Shown here: positions 23,603 through 31,848 of the stretch, piece by piece
Numbering within the stretch: the stretch's first letter is position 1
Layout of the letters: every line of letters starts with the position of its first letter
NCBI RefSeq assembly: GCF_037154085.1
Contig: NZ_JBANRM010000001.1
Span: forward strand, 1,116,001 to 1,180,000
Length of the DNA: 64,000 bases
Source of the DNA: Andeanibacterium fulvum
Lineage (GTDB): Bacteria > Pseudomonadota > Alphaproteobacteria > Sphingomonadales > Sphingomonadaceae
Direction: 5' to 3'
Position numbers and translations under genes: made by a program
Notes under the pieces: model-generated
The model's input: the letters and a program-made list of their open reading frames with translations, nothing else
Told to the model about the DNA's origin: nothing
Database searches by the model: none

Positions 23603-26104
23603 TCAGAACTGCTTCTTCAGCGTCACCGCCCATTCACGCGGACGGCCCGGCTGGGCATTGGTGTAACCCTGGCCGCCAGTCGTCTGGTCGTTGATGCTGA
23701 GGTAGTAGTATTTGTCGAACAGGTTGGTAACCTCGGCCGCGATGCTCAGATCGCCTTCCTCATTACGCCAGGTGAGCCGCGCATTGGCCAGAGTGTAACC
23801 GGGGATCAGATTGCTGTCCCGGTTGATGGCATTGGTGTGCATCTTGCCCTGATAGGCCGCATCGATACGCGGGGTGAGCGTCCCGGCCTTTCCGCCCAGA
23901 TCGATCTCATATTGCGCGCCGATGCTCCACTTCCATGCCGGAGTGAAGGCCGGATAGTCGCCGAATTGCGGGGCGTTGATGTTGGTCGGCCCGCCAACGC
24001 TGACCGAGCCGCCGCCCGGCGTGGCGAAGCTGGCGAACTTCTTGTAGTCGAAGTCCAGATAGGCCAGCGAGCCATCGATCAGGAAGCCGTCCACCGGCTC
24101 GATCGTGGTCTCGACCTCGATCCCCTTCATCTCGGCATCGCCCGCATTCACCGGCAGGGCGCAAGGTGCTCCGAAGCCGGTACCAGCCTGCACAGTGCAG
24201 TTGGTGAGGGTGAGCTGGATGCCCTTATACTTGCTGAAGAAGCCAGCCACATTCAGGCGCACACGACGATCGAACAGATCGCTCTTGAAGCCCGCTTCCC
24301 ACGATTGCAGCGTTTCCGGCCCGAAAGGCAGCACCTGCTGCGGATAGAAGGGACGCGGATTGACGCCGCCGCCCTTATAGCCCGTGGCGAACTGGGCATA
24401 GGTCATGAACTGATCGTTCCAGCGGTACTGGAGGGCGATGCGGTAATCGACCTGATCGCCCGCCGACGTGCCGACCAGCCCGTTGAGCGGAGCCAGCGCC
24501 GCCGGGGCGGGGCCGCCTTCCGGGCTGCGGCGGACATATTGGTAGGTCTTCTTCTCGTCCGTGTAACGAATGCCGCCATTGACGCTGAGCGCCTCGGTGG
24601 CATTCCAGGTGACATTGGCGAACACGGCTTTGCTGGTCAGGTCGACCGGGTCGCTCTGCTCGAAGCGCAGGTTCGAGCTGCGCAGCCCCTGGAACGAGGT
24701 GTAGACCGACTTCTGATCACCGTAATAGCCGCCGATCGTGTACTGGACCTCGTCATTCTCGCCGAAGGCGCCGTTGAGGCGAAGTTCCTGGCTGAAGGAA
24801 TGGAAAGTCAGTGGGCCGTAACCCAGGCTGTGCGCCATGGGCGAGGTATCGTTGTCGTTCTCGAAGTTCGAGACATATTCGCGATAGGCCGTGATCGAGA
24901 CCAGTTTCAGGCGATCCGCCAGATCCCAGTCGAGCTGGCCGGAAATGCCCCAGCCTTCGAACTTGATCCGCCCAGCAGCCTGATCGCGGAACGGCGAGTT
25001 GGTGTCCGGCTCGTTCGTGTAGCTGGCAAAGTTGCAGTAGGGCCCGCACACGAAGCGCGTGTCATAGGCAATGCCCGGACCATAGGGATTGATGTCGCGG
25101 CCCGGTGCAGTGGCATTGTTGTAAGGCGGGTTCGCGGGCAGCGGGAAGTGCGGGCTCGCCAGCACATCGTTGGGATAATAGGTTTCGAGCAGGACGGAAC
25201 CTACCTGCCAGCGATCGTCCAGCGTGTAATCGGCGATGATATTGATATCGACCGTGTCGGTCGGACGCCAACGCAGCTGGCCACGCAGGCCGAAGAGGTT
25301 GACGTTACCCTCATCCGCCACAACGCAATCGCTGCCCGACGGCATGGTGGCGGGAATGCCGCCCACGGCCGGATTGATTTCCGCCCCGGCGTTCAGCGGC
25401 GCGTCCGACGGCAGGCGATCGCCGCCGCCCATCGGATAGACGCAGCCGAAGTCCAGCCGCTTGACGTAGCCTTCCTGCTTCTTGGCCACGCCCGCAAACC
25501 GTGCGTCGAGCCCTTCGGCGAGGTTGAAATCGGCACTGCCGCGCAGGTCGACACGGTTGCGGCTGCCATAGGCCGCCTGGATCGAGCCGGTATTGGTGCC
25601 TTCGGGGCGCTTGGAATAGAGCTTCACCGCACCGCCGATGGAATTGCGGCCTGCCAGCGTGCCCTGCGGCCCGCGCAGGATCTCCACCCGGTCGAGGTCC
25701 AGCAGATCGAACATCGAGCCAGTGAGCGTGGCGTAATAGACGTCGTCCACATAGAGGCCGACGCCCGGCTCCAGCGCCGGGTTAAAGTCATATTGGCCGA
25801 CACCACGAATATTGGCCGCGATGGACGGGCCGAAGGCAGCGCCCTGGGGCTTGAGCGTAACCGAAGGCGCCTGATTGGCAACCTGGGTGATGTCGGTCTG
25901 GCTGCGGGCCTCCAGCATCGCGGAGTTCACTGCGGTGATCGCCAGCGGCGTATCCTGCAGGTTCTGCTCGCGGAACTGGGCGGTAACGATGATCTCGCCC
26001 GTGTCTGCCTCTTCCTTCGCGGCGGTTTCTTCCTGGGCGTGAGCAAGCGCCGGTGCGAACAGCACCAGCGCAGACGTGCCCAGAATAAACGATTTCAACC
26101 TCAT
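23603..26104 (-). CDS. TonB-dependent outer-membrane receptor
   Basis: The 833-residue protein starts with a signal peptide ending LAHAQ, followed by a TonB-box-like GEIIVTAQF. A plug domain follows (QDTPLAITAV, VANQAPSVTLKPQG, IRGVGQYDF, VEILRGPQGTLAGRNSIGGAVKL), then a 22-strand type barrel ending in QF. The barrel loops contain several Cys pairs. Many sphingomonad receptors of this kind import plant- or aromatic-derived compounds or siderophores; the substrate cannot be read here. The MarR gene lies 53 bp upstream on the same strand, so both are probably transcribed from the promoter with the palindrome at 26666 and induced by the same ligand. Confidence 0.95.
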   Translation of the reverse strand: MRLKSFILGTSALVLFAPALAHAQEETAAKEEADTGEIIVTAQFREQNLQDTPLAITAVNSAMLEARSQTDITQVANQAPSVTLKPQGAAFGPSIAANIRGVGQYDFNPALEPGVGLYVDDVYYATLTGSMFDLLDLDRVEILRGPQGTLAGRNSIGGAVKLYSKRPEGTNTGSIQAAYGSRNRVDLRGSADFNLAEGLDARFAGVAKKQEGYVKRLDFGCVYPMGGGDRLPSDAPLNAGAEINPAVGGIPATMPSGSDCVVADEGNVNLFGLRGQLRWRPTDTVDINIIADYTLDDRWQVGSVLLETYYPNDVLASPHFPLPANPPYNNATAPGRDINPYGPGIAYDTRFVCGPYCNFASYTNEPDTNSPFRDQAAGRIKFEGWGISGQLDWDLADRLKLVSITAYREYVSNFENDNDTSPMAHSLGYGPLTFHSFSQELRLNGAFGENDEVQYTIGGYYGDQKSVYTSFQGLRSSNLRFEQSDPVDLTSKAVFANVTWNATEALSVNGGIRYTDEKKTYQYVRRSPEGGPAPAALAPLNGLVGTSAGDQVDYRIALQYRWNDQFMTYAQFATGYKGGGVNPRPFYPQQVLPFGPETLQSWEAGFKSDLFDRRVRLNVAGFFSKYKGIQLTLTNCTVQAGTGFGAPCALPVNAGDAEMKGIEVETTIEPVDGFLIDGSLAYLDFDYKKFASFATPGGGSVSVGGPTNINAPQFGDYPAFTPAWKWSIGAQYEIDLGGKAGTLTPRIDAAYQGKMHTNAINRDSNLIPGYTLANARLTWRNEEGDLSIAAEVTNLFDKYYYLSINDQTTGGQGYTNAQPGRPREWAVTLKKQF

Positions 26105-26157
26105 GCTTCCCCTCCTCCTGAGAAAACGTCAGGCGCCCCACCGCAGACGGCAAACGC

Positions 26158-26649
26158 CTAACCAACAGCCTCCTTCCGCGCGGATCGCGCGGCAGGCCGG
26201 TTCGAGGACGCGCGCCGTATTTCGGCTTCTTCGTCATCGATGGCCTTTTGAACCTTGCCGAGCAGGCGCAGCAACTGGCCGCGCTCCTCGGGTTCGAGAT
26301 AAATGGCGAGCCGCTGTTCGGCATCGCCGTGCCGCTCCAGCAGATCGGCCAGAGCAGCCTCGCCCTGCGGCGTAATGTATAGCCCCTTGCTGCGCCCGTC
26401 CCGCCCCTCGGCGCGGGTCAGCAGGCCGCGAGCCTCCAGCCGGTTGGCTACCTTCATGCCCACCGAACGTCCCCCGGCGAGCGCCTGGCCAAGCATGGTC
26501 TGGTTGCAGCCCGGTCGTTCCCGGACAAGTGCCAGCGCAGTCGTGTCAGCCGGTCGCAATCCTGTGCCATCAAGCCGGCGATGGACGCTGCGCAACGCGG
26601 CACAGCGAGCCATATCCAGTTGATAACCGACAATTTCAGCAAGTTTCAT
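26158..26649 (-). CDS. MarR-family repressor, probably of the adjacent TonB receptor
   Basis: This 163-residue protein has a MarR winged helix: MLGQALAGGRSVGMKVANRLEARGLL for the recognition part and GRDGRSKGLYITPQG for the wing, with a helical C-terminus and basic tail. The ATG at 26649 is preceded by a G-rich ribosome site; a TTG three codons earlier is less likely. A perfect palindrome lies 17 bp upstream of the start and is the likely autoregulatory operator. The next gene on the strand is a TonB receptor, the likely controlled function. Confidence 0.9.
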   Translation of the reverse strand: MKLAEIVGYQLDMARCAALRSVHRRLDGTGLRPADTTALALVRERPGCNQTMLGQALAGGRSVGMKVANRLEARGLLTRAEGRDGRSKGLYITPQGEAALADLLERHGDAEQRLAIYLEPEERGQLLRLLGKVQKAIDDEEAEIRRASSNRPAARSARKEAVG

Positions 26650-26665
26650 CGCCCCCAACCTGAAT

Positions 26666-26688
26666 AATTGTATCCAATGGATACAATT
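26666..26688. promoter_or_regulatory. Perfect palindromic MarR operator candidate
   Basis: AATTGTATCC and its exact complement flank a 3-nt centre (AAT). The TTGTATCC half-site and the spacing fit known MarR-type operators. It overlaps the probable promoter of the MarR/receptor transcript. Confidence 0.75.
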
Positions 26689-26805
26689 CCTGCAACGGAA
26701 TTATGTCCAGCCAAAACGCCTAGGTCATAATACGCAGGGAGGCGAGCGCGATCGGCCGGACGCGCAGATCGCTCCGGGAGAAGGCCCGATTGAGAGGCGG
26801 AAGTT

Positions 26806-26829
26806 GGGGGAAAGCGCCGCTTCGCCCCC
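26806..26829 (-). terminator. GC-rich hairpin after the beta-alanine operon
   Basis: In the minus direction GGGGGCGAAGCG faces CGCTTTCCCCC with one unpaired base at each side. It lies 11 nt after the stop codon of the aldehyde dehydrogenase gene. No T-run follows, so the terminator call is weak. Confidence 0.4.
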
Positions 26830-26839
26830 TACTCGCGGC

Positions 26840-28336
26840 TTATTTCATCGTAGGCATGGTGAATTCGGCGCCCGCACGGATGCCCTTGGGCCAGCGGGTC
26901 GTCACCGTCTTGAGGCGGGTATAGAAACGCACCCCTTCCGCCCCATGCATGTGATGATCGCCGAACAGTGACGCCTTCCACCCGCCAAAGCTGTGGAACG
27001 CCATCGGCACGGGGATCGGCACATTCACGCCCACCATGCCCGCCTGAATGCGATAGGTGAATTCGCGCGCCGCATCGCCGTCGCGCGTGAAGATCGCAGT
27101 GCCGTTGCCATATTCATGTTCGTTCACCAGCCGCACTGCGTCCTCGAAATCGGGGCTGCGCACCACGGAGAGGACCGGACCGAATATCTCCTCGCGATAG
27201 ATCGCCATGTCCGGCGTCACATCGTCGAACAGGGTACCGCCCAGGAAATAGCCGCCTTCATAGCCCTGAAGCTCCAGCCCTCGCCCGTCGACAACCAGCT
27301 TTGCTCCCTCGGCAATGCCGCTTTCGATATAGGAGGCGACCTTGTCGCGATGGGCTGCCGTGACGAGCGGCCCCATCTCGGCCTCAGGATCGGTGCCCGG
27401 CCCGACCTTGAGCGCACGCACGCGCGGGGCGAGCTTCGCGATCAGGGCGTCCGCCGTCTCCTTGCCCACCGGCACAGCGACCGATACTGCCATGCAGCGC
27501 TCCCCAGCCGAGCCATAGGCCGCGCCCATCAGTGCATCGCAAGCCTGATCCAGATCGGCATCGGGCAGGATCACCATGTGGTTCTTCGCCCCACCGAGCG
27601 CCTGACAACGCTTGCCGTTCTGCGCCGCTGTTTCGTAGATGTAGCGTGCAATGGGGGTGGAGCCCACGAAGCTGATCGCCTTGACCAGCGGATCGGCAAG
27701 CAGCGCATCGACTGCTTCCTTGTCACCATGGACGACATTGAACACACCCGCCGGAAGCCCCGCCTCGGTCAGCCATTCGGCAATCAGCAGCGAGGCGGAA
27801 GGATCGCGTTCCGACGGCTTGAGGATGAAGCAATTGCCGCAAGCCAGCGCCACAGGGAACATCCACATCGGGACCATGGCCGGGAAGTTGAACGGCGTGA
27901 TCCCCGCCACCACGCCCAGAGGCTGGCGGATCGCGTGGCTGTCTATGTCACGGCCGACATTTTCGCTGAATTCGCCCTTCAGCAGTTGCGGCGCGGCCGT
28001 CGCGAATTCCACTACCTCCAGCCCACGCTGGACCTCCCCGAGAGCGTCGGAGAGCAACTTGCCATGCTCGGCAGTGATGACCTCTGCCAGTTGCCCGGAC
28101 CGCGCCTCCAGAATGCGCAGGAAGCGGTTGAGGACACGCGCGCGCTGCAGCGGCGGAGTGGCCGCCCAGCCGGGAAAGGCCGCCTGGGCTGCACGCACTG
28201 CCGCGCCCACTTCCGCCGCCGATGCGAGCGGAACGCGGCCGCTCTGTTCCCCGGTTGCGGGGTTGAACACGGGCGCATTGCGTCCGCTGCCGCCCGCCAC
28301 CCGGCGTCCGGCAATGTAATGGGTAATCTGGGCCAT
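26840..28336 (-). CDS. mmsA: CoA-acylating methylmalonate/malonate-semialdehyde dehydrogenase
   Basis: The 498-residue protein is a member of the aldehyde dehydrogenase superfamily. The features specific to MmsA are ITPFNFPAMVPMWMFPVA, LGGAKNHMVI in place of the usual ELGGK, the catalytic Cys in GERCMAVSVAVPVG, and the ending FYTRLKTVTTRW. It converts malonate semialdehyde to acetyl-CoA (or the methyl analogue to propionyl-CoA). It is last in an operon with alanine dehydrogenase and an omega-aminotransferase, so the beta-alanine route is the best fit. The frame extends upstream to 28657, but that part only overlaps the alanine dehydrogenase gene. Confidence 0.93.
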   Translation of the reverse strand: MAQITHYIAGRRVAGGSGRNAPVFNPATGEQSGRVPLASAAEVGAAVRAAQAAFPGWAATPPLQRARVLNRFLRILEARSGQLAEVITAEHGKLLSDALGEVQRGLEVVEFATAAPQLLKGEFSENVGRDIDSHAIRQPLGVVAGITPFNFPAMVPMWMFPVALACGNCFILKPSERDPSASLLIAEWLTEAGLPAGVFNVVHGDKEAVDALLADPLVKAISFVGSTPIARYIYETAAQNGKRCQALGGAKNHMVILPDADLDQACDALMGAAYGSAGERCMAVSVAVPVGKETADALIAKLAPRVRALKVGPGTDPEAEMGPLVTAAHRDKVASYIESGIAEGAKLVVDGRGLELQGYEGGYFLGGTLFDDVTPDMAIYREEIFGPVLSVVRSPDFEDAVRLVNEHEYGNGTAIFTRDGDAAREFTYRIQAGMVGVNVPIPVPMAFHSFGGWKASLFGDHHMHGAEGVRFYTRLKTVTTRWPKGIRAGAEFTMPTMK

Positions 28337-28356
28337 TCGCGCGCGTCTTTCTTCTG

Positions 28357-29475
28357 TCAGGCGGCCAGCATGTCGGCGGGATCGGTATAAGCAAGAGCAA
28401 GAGCATCGGCCACCGGACGACACGTGACCTTCCCCGCACAGATATTGAGCCCCGCCAGCAGATGGGGATCGCGGCGCAGGGCCTCTTTCCACCCCAGCCC
28501 GGCCAGCCGCAGGATATGCGGCAGGGTGACGTTGCTCAGCGCGTAGGTCGAAGTCCGCGCCACGGCGCCGGGCATGTTGGCCACGCAATAGTGGACGATG
28601 CCATCCACCACATAGGTCGGATCGGCGTGCGTAGTGGGATGGCTCGTCTCGAAGCAACCGCCCTGATCGATGGCGACGTCCACCAGCACTGCGCCGGGCT
28701 TCATCGTGTGGAGCATAGCGCGAGTGACGAGCTTGGGCGCCTCTGCCCCCGGGATCAGCACGGCGCCAATCACCAGATCGGCCTCGGCCACGCAGGCGCT
28801 GAGGTTCGCCTTGTTGGAAAAGCGCGTCTTCGCCCGCGCCTCGAAATGGATGCCGAGCCGCTCCAGCACTTCGGCGGAGCGGTCGAGAATGGTGACATCG
28901 GCGCCCAGCCCTGCGGCCATCTGCGCGGCATTGAAGCCGACCACGCCGCCGCCGATCACCACGACCTTGGCCGGCAGCACGCCCGGCACACCGCCCAGCA
29001 GGACGCCACGCCCGCCATGGGCCTTTTCCAGCGCCGTCGCGCCCGCCTGCACTGCCATGCGCCCAGCCACCTGGCTCATCGGCTTGAGAAGCGGCAATCC
29101 GCCGGAACTGTCCGTCACCGTCTCATAAGCGATGCAGACCGCGCCGCTGGCCATCAGGTCCGCCGCCTGTTCCGGATCGGGCGCAAGGTGGAGATAGGTG
29201 AACAATATCTGCCCTTCGCGCAGCATGGCCCGCTCGCCCGGCTGAGGCTCCTTCACTTTCACGATCAGTTCGGCCCGTGCGAAAACCTCGGCCGCCTCGG
29301 CCACGATCTCCGCCCCGGCGCGGACATAGGCCTCGTCCGAAGAGCCGATGCCCAGCCCAGCGCCGCTCTGCACCAGCACCTGATGCCCCGAATGGACCAG
29401 TTCTTCCGCCCCTTCGGGCGTAAGGCCCACCCGGAATTCGTTGTTCTTGATCTCGCGAACCGTACCGACGATCAT
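28357..29475 (-). CDS. ald: Alanine dehydrogenase
   Basis: The 372-residue enzyme has the family hallmarks: the N-terminal REIKNNEFRVGLTPEGA, the catalytic Lys in VKVKEPQ, and FTYLHLAPD. It also has LLGGVPGVLPAKVVVIGGGVVG for NAD binding, and DVAIDQGGCFETS. It interconverts alanine and pyruvate with NAD. Sitting between an omega-amino acid:pyruvate aminotransferase and MmsA, it most probably regenerates pyruvate from the alanine made by the transaminase, releasing ammonium. Gaps to both neighbours are 20-35 bp, so an operon is clear. Confidence 0.95.
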   Translation of the reverse strand: MIVGTVREIKNNEFRVGLTPEGAEELVHSGHQVLVQSGAGLGIGSSDEAYVRAGAEIVAEAAEVFARAELIVKVKEPQPGERAMLREGQILFTYLHLAPDPEQAADLMASGAVCIAYETVTDSSGGLPLLKPMSQVAGRMAVQAGATALEKAHGGRGVLLGGVPGVLPAKVVVIGGGVVGFNAAQMAAGLGADVTILDRSAEVLERLGIHFEARAKTRFSNKANLSACVAEADLVIGAVLIPGAEAPKLVTRAMLHTMKPGAVLVDVAIDQGGCFETSHPTTHADPTYVVDGIVHYCVANMPGAVARTSTYALSNVTLPHILRLAGLGWKEALRRDPHLLAGLNICAGKVTCRPVADALALAYTDPADMLAA

Positions 29476-29510
29476 GATCGCACTCCTTTGGCGGGGAATC
29501 CCGGCGCCTT

Positions 29511-30827
29511 CTAATCCACCTGCGCGAGCACTTGGGCCAGCTTGCCGAATATCTCGTCAATGTGGGATTTCTCGAGAATCAGGGGCGGTGAAAGGGCAAT
29601 GATATCCCCCGTCACGCGGATCAGCAGCCCGCTGTCGAAGGCCCGGTGGAACACTTCCATCGCCCGCCTGCCCGGCGCATCGGGGCGCGGTTCCAGTTCG
29701 ATCCCGCCGATCAGGCCGATATTGCGGCAATCGATCACGTTGCGCACGCCCTTCAGCGAATGGACCGCATCGGCCCAGTACTCTTCCAGTTCGATTGCCT
29801 TTTCGAACAACCCTTCGCGCTCATAGATGCCCAAAGTCGTGATCGCGGCGGCAGAGGCCAGCGGATGGCCTGAATAGGTATAACCGTGGAACAGGTCGAT
29901 CGTGCCCGGTGCGGCGCTGTTGACGATAGTGTCGTGAACCTCACGCCGTACCGCAACAGCCCCCATCGGGACAGAGGCGTTGGTCAGCCCCTTTGCCATG
30001 GTGATGATATCGGGCGTGACGCCGAAGCGTTCGGACGCAGTGGCCTTGCCCACGCGGCCGAAGGCAGTGATGACCTCGTCGAAGATCAGCAGCAGATCGT
30101 GCTTGTCGCAGATTTCACGCAGGCGTTTGAGATAGCCGACCGGCGGCACCAGCACGCCGGTGGAGCCTGAGACCGGCTCCACAATCACCGCCGCAATGGT
30201 TTCCGCCCCGTGCAGCGCGATCAGCCGTTCCAGATCGTCCGCCAGTTCGGCCCCATGCAGCGGTTGACCGCGGCTGAAGGCGTTACGCGCCGGATCGTGC
30301 GTGTGGCGCAGATGGTCCACGCCCGGCAGCAGCGTCGGATAGGGGCGACGATTGCCCACGATCCCGCCAACGGAAATCCCGCCGAACCCCACCCCGTGAT
30401 AGGCCCGCTCGCGCCCGATGAAGCGATAGCGCCCAGCCTGCCCGCGCGCCTTCTGATAGGCGAGCGCGATCTTGAGCGCGGTATCGACGGATTCGGAACC
30501 CGAATTGACGAAGAATATCCGGTCCAGCCCTTCCGGCATGATCAGCGACAGGCGCGATGCCGCTTCGAAGGCCAGCGGATGGCCGAGCTGGAACGTGGGT
30601 GCGAAATCCATTTCGCCCGCGGTCTTGCGGATCGCCTCCACGATCTCGGGCCGGGAATGCCCGGCATTCACGCACCACAACCCGCCCGTGGCATCCAGCA
30701 CCTTGTGCCCAGCCGCCGCCGTGTAATGCATCCCCTCCGCCGCAACGAACATGCGCGGATTGGCCTTGAAGCCGCGATTATCCGTAAAGGGCATCCAGAA
30801 TGCCGAAAGATCGTTGGGCTCGCTCAT
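29511..30827 (-). CDS. Omega-amino acid (beta-alanine):pyruvate aminotransferase
   Basis: This 438-residue class III PLP enzyme closely follows the pattern of the Pseudomonas omega-amino acid:pyruvate aminotransferase: FWMPFTDNRGFKANPRMF, GLWCVNAGHSRPEI, FQLGHPLAFE and FVNSGSESVDTALK. It also shares AYHGVGFGGISVGG, IFDEVITAFGR and the PLP Lys in MAKGLTNASVPMGAV. It should move the amino group of beta-alanine, or a related omega-amine, to pyruvate, giving malonate semialdehyde and alanine. The next two genes handle exactly those two products. It is first in the operon; the LysR-type box at 30912 lies in the divergent promoter region. Confidence 0.92.
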   Translation of the reverse strand: MSEPNDLSAFWMPFTDNRGFKANPRMFVAAEGMHYTAAAGHKVLDATGGLWCVNAGHSRPEIVEAIRKTAGEMDFAPTFQLGHPLAFEAASRLSLIMPEGLDRIFFVNSGSESVDTALKIALAYQKARGQAGRYRFIGRERAYHGVGFGGISVGGIVGNRRPYPTLLPGVDHLRHTHDPARNAFSRGQPLHGAELADDLERLIALHGAETIAAVIVEPVSGSTGVLVPPVGYLKRLREICDKHDLLLIFDEVITAFGRVGKATASERFGVTPDIITMAKGLTNASVPMGAVAVRREVHDTIVNSAAPGTIDLFHGYTYSGHPLASAAAITTLGIYEREGLFEKAIELEEYWADAVHSLKGVRNVIDCRNIGLIGGIELEPRPDAPGRRAMEVFHRAFDSGLLIRVTGDIIALSPPLILEKSHIDEIFGKLAQVLAQVD

Positions 30828-30911
30828 GGAGACTCCTGAGTGGGGATTTAGGCCTTGCTGGACAGTAACCGCCTGTGATGACGACCGCTATTCGGTTCGC
30901 ATCGTTTTCAC

Positions 30912-30930
30912 CTATCGGAAAAGCTGATAG
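30912..30930. promoter_or_regulatory. LysR-type T-N11-A dyad in the divergent beta-alanine/porin promoter
   Basis: CTATC and GATAG flank 9 nt (core CTATCGGAAA), giving the T-N11-A spacing of LysR boxes. It lies 85 bp from the aminotransferase start and 163 bp from the porin start. Two related sites occur at 38275 and 42514. The rest of the 265-bp gap holds a good ribosome site for the porin (AGAAGGGGG) and nothing else clear. Confidence 0.6.
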
Positions 30931-31092
30931 CCATAGCCCCAATAAATCCCATTGGCCTTCAAGGCGAATGACCGACACAATGCAGACTGGGACAATGGCA
31001 CTTCACTTTTATCCGCCAGAACAGGCCCGGCGGACTGCTTCGGAACTTACGGCCTACCTGCAGGGGGAGGCCCAATAAGAAGGGGGTATGTC

Positions 31093-31800
31093 ATGAAGTT
31101 GATCAGACTGCTGGCTTTCGCGGCCGTTCCGCTCGCCATGTTGCCAACGGCAGCCTACGCGCAGGATGAAGAGGAAGAAGCCACAGGCGCATGGGAAGTG
31201 GATGCCGGGATCGCCGCTCTTACCGACTATCGCTTTCGCGGCATTTCGCTCTCCGGCAACGATCCTGAAGTGACTGCCGAAGTGACTGTCTCTCACGAAT
31301 CCGGCTTCTATGCCGGCACCTGGGTTTCCAATGTCGATCTGGATGACGGGGCCGACGATCTGGAAGTGGACCTTCTGGCCGGCTTCGCCACCGATCTGGG
31401 CGGCGCGAGCCTCGATATCGGGGCGGTCTATTACCTTTATCCCGGCAATGACGACTTCAACTATATCGAGTTCACCGGCTCCATCGGCACAACCATCGGC
31501 CCGGCGGACATCACCGTAGGGATCGCCTATGCCCCCAGCCAGGACGCGCTGGGCAATGTCGACAATACCTATGTCTATATCTCCGGCGAAGTGCCGATCG
31601 AGGGCACGCCGCTCTCGCTGCACGGCACTCTCGGTTATGAAGACGGCGGCTTTGCCGACAACAAGAAGGACTGGCTGGTCGGCGCCAGCTTCGACATGGG
31701 CGCGGGCTTCACTGCCACGCTCGACTACGTAGACACCGCCCATTCACTCACTTCGCTGGGCGATGCGACTGCGGTATTCTCCATCAGCAAGTCATTCTAG
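31093..31800 (+). CDS. TorF-family putative outer-membrane porin
   Basis: The 235-residue protein has a signal peptide ending TAAYAQ, an acidic N-terminus (DEEEEATG), then the start of the TorF/Gcw_chp family pattern (WEVDAGIAALTDYRFRGISLS) and alternating beta strands to a final Phe. Proteins of this family are thought to form outer-membrane barrels. The gene precedes the first glutamine-synthetase-like gene by 48 bp, so it may pass polyamines or amino acids into the periplasm for this cluster; this is inferred from position. A GGGCGGGG/CCCCGCCC hairpin lies between the two genes. Confidence 0.85.
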   Translation: MKLIRLLAFAAVPLAMLPTAAYAQDEEEEATGAWEVDAGIAALTDYRFRGISLSGNDPEVTAEVTVSHESGFYAGTWVSNVDLDDGADDLEVDLLAGFATDLGGASLDIGAVYYLYPGNDDFNYIEFTGSIGTTIGPADITVGIAYAPSQDALGNVDNTYVYISGEVPIEGTPLSLHGTLGYEDGGFADNKKDWLVGASFDMGAGFTATLDYVDTAHSLTSLGDATAVFSISKSF

Positions 31801-31806
31801 GCATAT

Positions 31807-31832
31807 GGGCGGGGGCCCCGGCTTCCCCGCCC
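31807..31832 (+). promoter_or_regulatory. GC-rich intercistronic hairpin
   Basis: GGGCGGGG and CCCCGCCC form a perfect 8-bp stem with a 10-nt loop between the porin and the first synthetase gene. There is no T-run, so it may set different message levels for the porin and the enzymes rather than end transcription. Confidence 0.5.
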
Positions 31833-31848
31833 GCAAAGCGAGACACGC

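Noticed and set aside
21389..26161. Plus-strand open frame of about 1590 codons
   Set aside because: It runs antisense across the hybrid kinase gene, a terminator and the TonB receptor gene, with His/Arg/Ala-rich composition and no family motifs. The minus-strand genes have clear domains.
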